Below, piece after piece: positions 6,905 through 13,170 of a stretch of DNA of 13,170 nt. This DNA comes from JACJWR01 sp044326505 (lineage in GTDB: Bacteria; Actinomycetota; Actinomycetes; S36-B12; UBA10799). How positions within the stretch are numbered: the first letter of the stretch is position 1; each line of letters begins with the position of its first letter. The translations under genes were made by a program, and so were the position numbers. Below the pieces are notes generated by a model, which was not told where the DNA came from, ran no database searches, and saw only the letters and a program-made list of their open reading frames with translations. The stretch covers positions 1-13,170 of the forward strand of contig JBIRBF010000069.1 of the NCBI GenBank assembly GCA_044326505.1, given 5' to 3'.

Positions 6905-8767
6905 ATGGCGATCTGGCTCCGATCCGCTCTGGGGCTAGCCGCCGGGGTCGTGGTTCTGGCGGGGTGCGCCGGCGCCGGAGCGTCTGAAGATGTGACGCGA
7001 AGCGCCGGGGAAGGTGCGGCCAGCAACAAGGTCCTGGTGGCCATGGGTGACTCGTACATGTCCGGTGAGGGCGGGCGCAGGGCCTCCAACGGCTGGACGG
7101 TCAGCATGAGCCAGGAGACCCCCCAACGTAAGGCGGGTGACTACGGCAATGTCACCGTCGGCGACTTCGGCGTCTATGACAAGGCCCCGGAAATCGGCCC
7201 CAGGGACAACTGGTGCCACCGCACCACCTCGTCGCCGGGCAACATCGGCGGGGATTGGACCATCGTCAACCTCGCCTGCAGCGGGGCGCTGACGACGTCG
7301 GACCTCATCACCCTCTCGGACGGCAAGACCCAGGCGTGGAAGCCGGGCATCGACTACGGCGTGCATCCGACGACGGGCGAGCGCGCACAAGCCAAGCAGC
7401 TCGAGGTGATCGCCGGGCGGTCGAACGTGGAGCGGGTGCTGCTGAGCATCGGCGGCAACAACCTGCAGTTCTCCGACCTGATCAAGTGGTGCGTCGAGGC
7501 CAACGTCAAGTTCGCCGGGCCCTGCAAGAACCAGGAGCGGGTGAAGGAGCTGACGGATCAGGCGAACCAGGATCGCGTGCGGCAGTCCATCAGCGATGCG
7601 CTGTACAACATCCAGCGCGCCATGTTCTCTGGTAATCCCACCAACCGCACCAAGGACTGGACGCTGGTCTACCAACTCCCGCCCCTGCCGCTGCCGAAGG
7701 GCGCCGACGCGTTCAAGGCGGCCTTCAACGACCGTTCGCCCTTCGGCTGCCACTTCTACGACCAGGACATGGACTACTTCGCCGACGAGGTCGGCCCCCG
7801 AGTGCGCAACACGATGGTCGCGGCGGTCCGCGAGTTCTACAGCTCGGGTGCGAAGAAGGGCAACTGGACGATCCGAGTGGAGGACTCCAGCGGAGCCTTC
7901 ACCGGCCACCGGCTTTGCGAGAAGACGACCGACCGCGTGACGACCGCGGTAAAGCCGGGGGTGCAGAACCCGCCGAAATGGGACGAGGTCGGCAAGAAGT
8001 CGGAGTGGATCACCGACATCAGCGTCTGGGAGGCGCTCACCACCTCCAACCTGCACCTGCTTACCGAACCGATGCACCCCAACTACTGGGGGCAACGGGC
8101 GCTGGCCGGGTGCGCCAAGGCGATGTTCGACGCCCCGGCGACCTTCAACAACCGAGTGGCCGACTGCAGCAACACGAGCCCCACCGACGACATCGACAAA
8201 GTCACCGGTCTGCCTCGGATGACGGTGGCACTGACGTCTGATCCCGCTTTCGTGCAGAAGCCGGGCGTCGACTCGGTATCGCTCGAACGCATCTTCGCGC
8301 CGGATCGCACGGGCGTGGACACGCTGCAGATCCGCCCGCCCGGGGGCGTCGTCAGCACCTACAAGATCGTGGGCATCCAGGTGGCGTATGACTACCCGGG
8401 TGAGCAGTCCAGTGCCGCGCGTCGCAAACTCTCGGGCACCCTTGACTTGCGCGACTCCGCCGGACGTCCGGCGTCGGCCCGGTTCGTCCTCATGGCTGGC
8501 CAGACGTCCCCCTACGGCACGGGCACCTTCGGCCAGCGGACCTACAGCGACAACGGACTGCTGACGGTCGCAATGACCTCGGCGTCGGGCACACCCGTCC
8601 CGAACGCCCTGACCGATGACGAGTTGCTCGCCCTGGCGGAGGTGGATTCGGTCAATGCGGACAACCCGAATCTCTGCGCCGGTCGGGGCTCCTACCTGAC
8701 GAAGGGCACCGCTCTGCGGTTCGCCCAAGTGGACGGCGCGAACGGATGCGAGGCACAAATATGGTGA
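6905..8767 (+). CDS. SGNH/GDSL-type hydrolase lipoprotein
   Basis: 620 residues from ATG 6905, chosen because RBS GGAGGG (6894-6899) lies 5 nt upstream and the lipoprotein signal peptide starts there (VVVLAGC, lipid Cys21). SGNH blocks are visible: block I VAMGDSYMSGEG with nucleophile Ser50; block II-like NLACSGA; block III LSIGGNN with Gly183 and Asn185; block V TEPMHPNYWG with His391. The residue three before the catalytic His is Glu388 rather than the usual Asp. Ten Cys after the lipid Cys suggest several disulfides. Such enzymes hydrolyse ester bonds in lipids or acylated glycans; the substrate here is not known. Residues about 430-620 form a C-terminal region I cannot assign. It is first in an operon with the lectin lipoprotein, whose start overlaps its stop, so they are probably made together at the cell surface. 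Confidence 0.9.
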   Translation: MAIWLRSALGLAAGVVVLAGCAGAGASEDVTRSAGEGAASNKVLVAMGDSYMSGEGGRRASNGWTVSMSQETPQRKAGDYGNVTVGDFGVYDKAPEIGPRDNWCHRTTSSPGNIGGDWTIVNLACSGALTTSDLITLSDGKTQAWKPGIDYGVHPTTGERAQAKQLEVIAGRSNVERVLLSIGGNNLQFSDLIKWCVEANVKFAGPCKNQERVKELTDQANQDRVRQSISDALYNIQRAMFSGNPTNRTKDWTLVYQLPPLPLPKGADAFKAAFNDRSPFGCHFYDQDMDYFADEVGPRVRNTMVAAVREFYSSGAKKGNWTIRVEDSSGAFTGHRLCEKTTDRVTTAVKPGVQNPPKWDEVGKKSEWITDISVWEALTTSNLHLLTEPMHPNYWGQRALAGCAKAMFDAPATFNNRVADCSNTSPTDDIDKVTGLPRMTVALTSDPAFVQKPGVDSVSLERIFAPDRTGVDTLQIRPPGGVVSTYKIVGIQVAYDYPGEQSSAARRKLSGTLDLRDSAGRPASARFVLMAGQTSPYGTGTFGQRTYSDNGLLTVAMTSASGTPVPNALTDDELLALAEVDSVNADNPNLCAGRGSYLTKGTALRFAQVDGANGCEAQIW

Positions 8768-10161
8768 CCGGAACCCGACTTCGCCAGCGCCGGCGCTCGG
8801 CCGCAGTGGCGGTCGCGGCGCTTTGCGCGCTCCTCGCCGCCGGGTGCAGCCAGTCGTCGGGGGCTAGCGCCGACGTCTCGCGGGAGGCCGGCGCCGACGA
8901 GCTCACCGGGCCGGCCGTTCCCCGGCACTCGGGCACGTCCGCGGTCGCGCCGCTGGCGGTGGGGAACTCGGCGCTGACTGCGCAGGCGCTGCTCTCGGTG
9001 CAGAAGATCAAGGTGGTCAAGACCGAGGACGACTGGGGCGCCGACGAGCCCGTCCTGGGCGTCATCGGCTTCCAGATGCGCGCCGGTGATCAGAACTCCC
9101 TGAAGACGTTCATGTTCGCCGACAACGGGATCAACGAGGACTGCGAGGGCCGTCTGCACGAGATCGGCTCGGCCAACGACGGCCAGGAGGTGGACGTCCC
9201 GGACGAGTATGGCGACCATGTGTTCACGGTGCAGCCCTGGACGCCTGCGCAGAGCTCGGGTGAGCAGAAGACCGCCGACGATAAGTTGATCGGGCCGCCT
9301 GTGGTGGGCATGCTCGCCGTTGCCCTCGATGGTGACGCGAGCAATGCGTGCACCACCTGGAAACGGGTGCGGTCGTTTGAGGGCGAGCTCGAGAAGCAAC
9401 TCAAGCAGACGTTGGGCACCGTCCAGCTGGACAACCTCGACAACAGCGCGGAGCGGCTGAAGGCCACTGCGAGGTCGCTGAGCCAGGGATTCTCGGCGAC
9501 GGCGGAGACCTGGTGGATGAAGATCCTGGGATTCGGTACGGCATCCTGGGGTGACCAGGACGACTACGTGGGCACCAACTTCTCGGCCTTCCTGATCGCC
9601 GAGGACAAGGTCGCCGACGAGATCGAGCTCAACGACCGGGTGTTCTCGCAGGATTCCCTGACCAAGGTCGGCCTCTTGCGCCCGAGCCCGGACGAGCCCT
9701 ACGAGCGGACCTGGGAGGGGACGGCCAAGAACACCGACCTCGCGGTGGAGTACGTGCTCAAGAACTACGCCCACGTCGGCTGGAGCCCGGTCCAGATCCG
9801 CAATACCGCAACTGACCTGTGCATTGACTCCCCGGGCGGCGCGGACGCCAAGGGGACGCAGCTCGTCGGCTATGCCTGCAACGGCAGCGCAGCGCAGCGG
9901 GTGAAGTTCGACAAGGGCCAGAGCCTTGTGCTGCGCGGGCGCTGCCTGGACGCCAAGGATGGTGGCACCGCCCCGGGGACGCCGATCCAGCTGTGGGAGT
10001 GCAACGGCACAGCGAGCCAGAAGTTCACCTTCGACGGCGCGCAGATCAAGGTGGCGGGCATGTGCCTGCAAGTTGCCGAGGGGTCCAGCAACCCGCCCAT
10101 CGTGCTCGCCTCCTGCGATGCGTCGTCGGCGCGGCAGCAGTTCGCGCTCAAGTCGCTCTGA
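8761..10161 (+). CDS. Lipoprotein with C-terminal ricin-B beta-trefoil lectin domain
   Basis: 466 residues. ATG 8761 overlaps the stop of the SGNH gene by 7 nt (ATGGTGA). GTG 8764 is an alternative start that would remove two residues. RBS GCGAGG is at 8748-8753. The Arg-rich signal peptide ends in LLAAGC (lipid Cys29). Residues about 70-335 are an unassigned domain with a DWGADEP motif (91-97) near its start. Residues 341-466 are a ricin-B-type trefoil: three subdomains, each with a Cys pair and a Q-x-F variant of the QxW motif (LCIDS/YACNG/AQRVKF, RCLDA/WECNG/SQKFTF, MCLQV/ASCDA/RQQFAL). Such trefoils bind galactose or other sugars. It may anchor or target the neighbouring hydrolase activity to glycans. 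After its lipid Cys it shares the pattern GASxDVxRxAG with the SGNH protein. Confidence 0.91.
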   Translation: MVTGTRLRQRRRSAAVAVAALCALLAAGCSQSSGASADVSREAGADELTGPAVPRHSGTSAVAPLAVGNSALTAQALLSVQKIKVVKTEDDWGADEPVLGVIGFQMRAGDQNSLKTFMFADNGINEDCEGRLHEIGSANDGQEVDVPDEYGDHVFTVQPWTPAQSSGEQKTADDKLIGPPVVGMLAVALDGDASNACTTWKRVRSFEGELEKQLKQTLGTVQLDNLDNSAERLKATARSLSQGFSATAETWWMKILGFGTASWGDQDDYVGTNFSAFLIAEDKVADEIELNDRVFSQDSLTKVGLLRPSPDEPYERTWEGTAKNTDLAVEYVLKNYAHVGWSPVQIRNTATDLCIDSPGGADAKGTQLVGYACNGSAAQRVKFDKGQSLVLRGRCLDAKDGGTAPGTPIQLWECNGTASQKFTFDGAQIKVAGMCLQVAEGSSNPPIVLASCDASSARQQFALKSL

Positions 10162-10227
10162 GGCGCAGTGGGCTAGGTCTGCTCGGCTGTGGCTCGGCGG
10201 TGCCGCCGGCGACACGTCGCCGCGCTC

Positions 10228-10332
10228 CCCGGCGACGATCGGCGCGACCAGGTAGCCGACGGCCATGAGCAGCCCGCATCACACGAGCAGGCGGCGCGGG
10301 CCGATCCGCTGCCCGAGGACGCCGGCAGTCAA
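10228..10332 (-). pseudogene. Fragment of an MFS transporter gene
   Basis: Minus-strand translation gives LTAGVLGQRIGPRRLLV, a stop (TGA at 10281-10279), then CGLLMAVGYLVAPIVAG. This resembles the conserved MFS loop (G-x-L-x-x-R-x-G-x-R-R) and the start of the next transmembrane helix. Only about 35 codons are recognisable and they are interrupted, so this is a relic of a deleted efflux or drug-transport gene. No intact partner is in the window. Confidence 0.55.
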
Positions 10333-10432
10333 CGCATCGGGGTTGGTTGAGGGGAGGGTCTGCGGGACGAGATCAGACTCGGTCAACGCGCTGACACTTG
10401 GCACCGTCGGAAGGTGTCCGTATCTGGTGGGG

Positions 10433-10712
10433 GATCAGAGGTGGGCCGGCTTCCTCACCCGGGCTGCGGCCTACCTCGCCGATCACGGCATCACCGGCTT
10501 CACCGGGGCATGACCGACAACCACTCGAACTACTCCAAGTCCGCAGAGGACGCCGCCGCCATAGCCGCGCTGGGAGCCCGCCACGTCCTGACCCGGCCCC
10601 GCTGCCTCAGGTAGAACGGCAAGGTCGAGCGCTTCAACCGCACCCCGCAGGCCGAAGGGGCCTACCGGCGGGCCTACGACCGCACCGACGCCCTTGCACC
10701 CTCCCTCGAGCC
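10433..10712 (+). pseudogene. IS481-family transposase remnant
   Basis: Plus-strand pieces match the C-terminal catalytic half of IS481-type DDE transposases. WAGFLTRAAAYLADHGIT is in one frame (10442-10495). A frameshift near 10505 leads to MTDNHSNYSKS and ALGARHVLTRPRC in a second frame. An in-frame TAG (10612-10614) stands where these proteins usually have Gln just before NGKVERFNRT. The remnant fades after RAYDRTDALAPSLE (to 10710). The second catalytic Asp (TDN) and the Glu (VERFNR) are still visible. No terminal inverted repeats were found and the N-terminal half is missing. The copy is dead and old. Confidence 0.8.
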
Positions 10713-10786
10713 ATCGCCTGGTGGTGACCCGTACCGAGGACGTGGAACCACTGGGGGAGTAGTGCTTTGCCGAGCGGGCTAGATTC

Positions 10787-10936
10787 ATGCTCGACCGCCA
10801 AGTACGTGTCTACTCCGACGGCGTGCTGCGCAACCCCGGCGTCGAGGATCTGGCCCAGCGGCGCGGCATCACTGTGTCGGCGTTGGTGCGGGAGGCGCTG
10901 GAGGACTGTCTGCGGCGAGCCCGATCGGTGCCCTGA
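10787..10936 (+). CDS. Short ribbon-helix-helix antitoxin-like protein (orphan, possibly truncated)
   Basis: 49 residues from ATG 10787, with an in-frame stop (TAG at 10760-10762) upstream and no strong RBS. The sequence has a strand-like start (MLDRQVRVYSDG) followed by two helices (VEDLAQRRGITVSALVREALEDCL). This is the pattern of RHH (CopG/VapB-type) DNA-binding antitoxins. Those are usually 65-85 residues and followed by a toxin gene. Here the stop at 10934-10936 touches the stop of the convergent glycosyltransferase gene and no toxin follows. It sits beside the IS remnant, so it may be the residue of a disrupted toxin-antitoxin pair. Whether it is expressed is uncertain. Confidence 0.55.
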   Translation: MLDRQVRVYSDGVLRNPGVEDLAQRRGITVSALVREALEDCLRRARSVP

Positions 10937-12202
10937 TCAGGACCTGTCGACGGCCACCCCGCTCGGCGAGTTGGCCGCGCCGCTGGGCAGCAGGCCGGTG
11001 AGCACTTCGGCCGCCCGCCGAGGCCCGCCGGCCGCGGCGAATCCCGCGGCCACCGACTGCGCCACCGCAGCGCAGGACTGCGCCTCGCGAACGGCGTCGC
11101 GGATCCGCTCCGGAGACAGCTTCCCGGGGCGCACGACAGTCCCCGCGCCGCAGCGCGCCACCCGTCGCGCGGTCTCGGACTGGTCCCGACCCCACGGGAC
11201 CACCACCAGCGGCACGCCCGCCGCCAGAGCCCGCTGCACAGTGCCCATCCCACCATGGGTCACCACCACGTCCATTTGCGCGACCACTGCGGCATGAGGC
11301 AGGAAGCGCTCGATCCGGACGTTGTCGCCGGCCGCCGAGAACTGGTCCGGGTCAACCGCGGCCGACGTCACGATCACGCTGCCCGGCTCGCCGGAAAGCC
11401 CCGCCAGGGCGGCGTCGATGATGGCGGCGTCGTCCTGGAACTCGGTCGAGACGCTAACCAGGACGCGCGGATGCGGGAGGTCCGCGAGCCAGCTCGGCTC
11501 CTCGCCAGGCGGCGCCCAGAGCCCCGGGCCGACCTGGTGGACCCCGGGCGGCCACTCCTGCCGGGGGTACTCGAACGGCTCCGCCGTCAGATAGATGAGC
11601 GCATCGGCTCGCTGGTAGACGTCAGACACCGACCCCAGGGGCGGCACCCCCAGTTCGGCGCGCAGGGTGTTCAGCCTCGTCACCGCAGGCGCGCCTGCCC
11701 GTCGCTGCACCGCCCACACAACCCTGTCGCGCAGCCGATCCAGGGCATTGCGCGGTGGTGCGAATCCAGGACCGAACGCCGGCGTCTGCGGCGAGGGAAC
11801 GGGCAGGACGTACGGCAGGAACATCGCCCACGGCCCCGACCAACCCTCGGCGAACGCCGCGGCACCCCAGCAGTTGGCATCGACCACGAGCAGGTCCGGC
11901 GCCACTTCGGCGACGGACAGGCGCAGATCGGCGACCTCGTGCGGTGCCCTTTGCGACCAGCAGTCCAGCGTCCGGCGCAGCTGGGCGAGCGGGTTGGATC
12001 CGGTGTAGTCGGCCAGCGTCAGCCGGCACACCTCAGGCGAGATCGCCCGGTGCTCGAGCCCGGCGGCCAGCACGACGTCCCGCTCATCCGGCAGTGTCTG
12101 CACGATCACGTCGTGCCCGGCGTCGCGGAGGGCGATGGCGGTGTCCATGATCGGGTACAGGTGCCCGCGAGCAGGTGAGGTGTAGATCAGGATGCGGCTC
12201 AT
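10937..12202 (-). CDS. UDP-glycosyltransferase, GT family 1 (macrolide-glycosyltransferase type)
   Basis: 421 residues, full length for the family. The N-terminal acceptor domain begins MSRILIYTSPARGHLYP with His14 in the position of the catalytic base. The C-terminal donor domain has FLPHAAVVAQMDVVVTHGG (His316), GTVQRALAAGVPLVVVPWG and Asp340-Gln341, the usual sugar-nucleotide binding signature. Family members transfer a sugar from an NDP-sugar to small hydrophobic acceptors such as macrolides, flavonoids or lipids in the cytoplasm. The acceptor here cannot be told. RBS GGAGG is at 12211-12207. The start overlaps the stop of the TetR gene by 4 nt (ATGA), so the two are translationally coupled and probably co-regulated. 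The stop abuts that of the convergent RHH gene, together forming TGATCA. Confidence 0.93.
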   Translation of the reverse strand: MSRILIYTSPARGHLYPIMDTAIALRDAGHDVIVQTLPDERDVVLAAGLEHRAISPEVCRLTLADYTGSNPLAQLRRTLDCWSQRAPHEVADLRLSVAEVAPDLLVVDANCWGAAAFAEGWSGPWAMFLPYVLPVPSPQTPAFGPGFAPPRNALDRLRDRVVWAVQRRAGAPAVTRLNTLRAELGVPPLGSVSDVYQRADALIYLTAEPFEYPRQEWPPGVHQVGPGLWAPPGEEPSWLADLPHPRVLVSVSTEFQDDAAIIDAALAGLSGEPGSVIVTSAAVDPDQFSAAGDNVRIERFLPHAAVVAQMDVVVTHGGMGTVQRALAAGVPLVVVPWGRDQSETARRVARCGAGTVVRPGKLSPERIRDAVREAQSCAAVAQSVAAGFAAAGGPRRAAEVLTGLLPSGAANSPSGVAVDRS

Positions 12203-12774
12203 GATGCCTCCAAGGCGGTGTGGGTCAGGCGTGTGATGACTGCCTCGGTTTCGGAGCGGGACCGCCCCAGATCGAGGCGGAGGAGCTTCCAGACGTAGAG
12301 GTCGGTGGCGGCAACCAACGCGTCGATGGTCTGTTCATCCGGCTGGGGCAGCACCGGGTCGAAGCACCGCTCCACCCAGGCGCGGTGGAAGGCCCGCCCC
12401 TCGGCCACGGCACGTGCGGCTGTGGCGTCCGCGCCCTGCTCCTGGCTCAGGAGGTTGAGCACGAGCCGGCCCTCGGCCTCGTAGTGCGCGGTCAGCTCCG
12501 CGATGGCGGCACGGGTGTCGCCGGGCTCGGTGTGACCGCGCTGCTCGGCGATCCTGGTTGCGACTCGTCGGCCCAGCGCCTCGAGGCACCCTTCGCGCGA
12601 CCCCATGTGGCGCAGCACGGTCTGCACGGTCACGCCCGCACCGTCGGCGATCGACGACAGGGTGACCTCGGACAGGGGGCCGTCGGCAACAAGTGCCTCG
12701 GTCGCGTCGACGATGCGCTCGCCGGTCCGCTCGGCCTGCGCCGACCTGCGGCTCATGTCATAGGAGCGCGCCAT
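12199..12774 (-). CDS. TetR/AcrR-family transcriptional regulator
   Basis: 191 residues, typical length. The helix-turn-helix lies at about residues 38-57 (TLSSIADGAGVTVQTVLRHM) after a first helix GERIVDATEALVADG. The C-terminal part is helical and variable, as expected for ligand binding and dimerisation. ATG 12774 is preferred over Met7 because GGGGG lies just upstream (12783-12779) while Met7 has no RBS. It heads the TetR-glycosyltransferase pair with a 4-nt overlap. A promoter and two 31-bp direct repeats lie directly upstream, so autorepression relieved by a small ligand, perhaps a substrate of the glycosyltransferase, is likely. Ligand unknown. Confidence 0.93.
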   Translation of the reverse strand: MARSYDMSRRSAQAERTGERIVDATEALVADGPLSEVTLSSIADGAGVTVQTVLRHMGSREGCLEALGRRVATRIAEQRGHTEPGDTRAAIAELTAHYEAEGRLVLNLLSQEQGADATAARAVAEGRAFHRAWVERCFDPVLPQPDEQTIDALVAATDLYVWKLLRLDLGRSRSETEAVITRLTHTALEAS

Positions 12775-12803
12775 CAGACCCCCGACGCCGCTGGACTGTG
12801 TGT

Positions 12804-12865
12804 ATTCATGTCATAAGTATCAACATCAATATGGATTCATGTCAACAACACCCACATCAATTTTT
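12804..12865. repeat. Two tandem 31-bp direct repeats, candidate TetR operator
   Basis: Units 12804-12834 and 12835-12865 match at about 22 of 31 positions. Two blocks are exact, ATTCATGTCA at the unit starts (12804, 12835) and ACATCAAT (12823, 12854). The 31-bp period is close to three helical turns, so regulator dimers would sit on one face. The stretch is much richer in AT than the surroundings and overlaps the promoter of the TetR gene. Confidence 0.55.
12816..12845 (-). promoter_or_regulatory. Promoter of the TetR-glycosyltransferase operon
   Basis: On the minus strand a perfect -35 TTGACA (12845-12840) is followed after 18 bp by GATACT (12821-12816), four of six to the -10 consensus. 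Transcription would start near 12809, about 35 nt before ATG 12774. Both elements lie inside the 31-bp direct repeats, a layout that favours repression by steric blocking. Confidence 0.6.
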
Positions 12866-13170
12866 GGACTGATCTCCAGCCTCGGCAGCTGCGGGGGTGC
12901 CGCCGGCCGCGCGCAGAGTCCGCGCACCAAGCGCGGCGAAGTGACTGTTGGCGTCGAGGTTGGCCACGAGTGCCAGCCCCAGCACCAACGCCCACCCCTG
13001 TGCCCGCCGCCACATGGCCGCATCGGCGCCGCCACATGGCCGCATCGGCGCCGCCACAGCGGCGTAGGAGGTCCCGCGCGCGGTCGTCGAACAGCATCCA
13101 CCCGACGGCGAAGTCCACCGCCGGATCACCGGCGCACAGGTCCCCGAAGTCGATGATTCCGGCCACTTCC
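12857..13170 (-). pseudogene. Phosphotransferase (APH-like) C-terminal part, frameshifted
   Basis: The 5' part lies outside the window. The frame entering reads EVAGIIDFGDLCAGDPAVDF and then AVGWMLFDDRARDLL, the Mg-binding IDFGD region of aminoglycoside-phosphotransferase-fold kinases. At 13058-13005 a 22-bp tandem duplication shifts the frame by one. The old frame resumes after it as MWRRAQGWALVLGLALVANL, HFAALGARTL and so on to a natural stop at 12859-12857, as in intact homologues. As read, translation goes out of frame to a stop at 12837. The catalytic Asp of the HxD motif is off-window. Substrate unknown: family members act on aminoglycosides, macrolides, homoserine or other small molecules. 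It is upstream of and in the same direction as the TetR gene, 82 bp away. Confidence 0.8.
13005..13058. repeat. 22-bp tandem duplication (2.5 copies) inside the phosphotransferase gene
   Basis: Bases 13005-13026 and 13027-13048 are identical, and 13049-13058 repeats the first ten bases again. Removing one 22-bp unit restores a single continuous phosphotransferase frame, so the duplication is the cause of the frameshift. Confidence 0.9.

Larger units (their letters stand above)
10162..10786. other. Degraded region between the lipoprotein block and the glycosyltransferase locus
   Basis: This 625-bp stretch has no intact gene. It holds an MFS transporter fragment (10228-10332, minus) and an IS481-type transposase remnant (10433-10712, plus). 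The parts 10162-10227, 10333-10432 and 10713-10786 show nothing I recognise. Short GC hairpins at 10195-10208 and 10208-10221 lie just after the lectin gene and could help end its transcript, but no T-tract follows. Confidence 0.6.

Noticed and set aside
6935..8758. A 607-codon open frame antisense to the SGNH gene
   Set aside because: No recognisable motif, and the plus frame carries all SGNH blocks and a good RBS.
10195..10221. GC hairpins after the lectin gene as an intrinsic terminator
   Set aside because: Stems are short with minimal loops and no T-tract follows; such hairpins are common by chance at this GC content.
8692..10266. A 524-codon minus-strand frame antisense to the lectin gene
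   Set aside because: Only its first dozen codons resemble anything (the MFS fragment). The rest is a shadow of the lectin gene.
1..13170. CRISPR array, tRNA or rRNA genes
   Set aside because: No regularly spaced direct repeats of array type and no cloverleaf or rRNA-like stretch were seen.

Overview
The window is very GC-rich throughout and its coding uses strongly GC-biased third positions. It carries several genes for secreted lipoproteins with actinobacterial-looking signal peptides, a TetR-type regulator and a family 1 glycosyltransferase. This suggests a high-GC Gram-positive actinobacterium. No rRNA or tRNA is present, so genus is not assigned.

Left part (1-10161) is a block of five genes that all encode predicted lipoproteins. 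In order they are: an RHS/YD-repeat shell protein with an embedded PA14-like domain (minus strand, its 3' end lies outside the window); a divergent six-cysteine lipoprotein of unknown function (plus); a lipoprotein with a Lon-type (S16) Ser-Lys protease domain (minus, convergent with the previous gene); and, divergent from the protease, a two-gene operon for an SGNH/GDSL-type hydrolase lipoprotein and a lipoprotein with a C-terminal ricin-B beta-trefoil lectin (overlapping start and stop). The products should all sit on the outer face of the membrane, so the block reads as a cell-surface module: shell or adhesin, protease, esterase-like enzyme and sugar-binding protein. Adjacent members share short motifs just after the lipidated cysteine. 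The two divergent gaps carry inverted repeats that may be operators.

Middle part (10162-10936) is a genomic scar: a stop-interrupted fragment of an MFS transporter (minus), a frameshifted and stop-interrupted remnant of an IS481-family transposase (plus), and a short ribbon-helix-helix antitoxin-like ORF without a visible toxin partner.

Right part (10937-13170) is a minus-strand set. A phosphotransferase (APH-like) gene enters from outside the window and is frameshifted by a 22-bp tandem duplication. It is followed by a TetR-family regulator gene with a good promoter overlapping two 31-bp direct repeats, then by a UDP-glycosyltransferase (macrolide-GT type) gene whose start overlaps the regulator stop. 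The regulator probably represses its own operon, including the glycosyltransferase. Glycosyltransferase and phosphotransferase side by side would fit an antibiotic or toxin modification locus, but this is inference.
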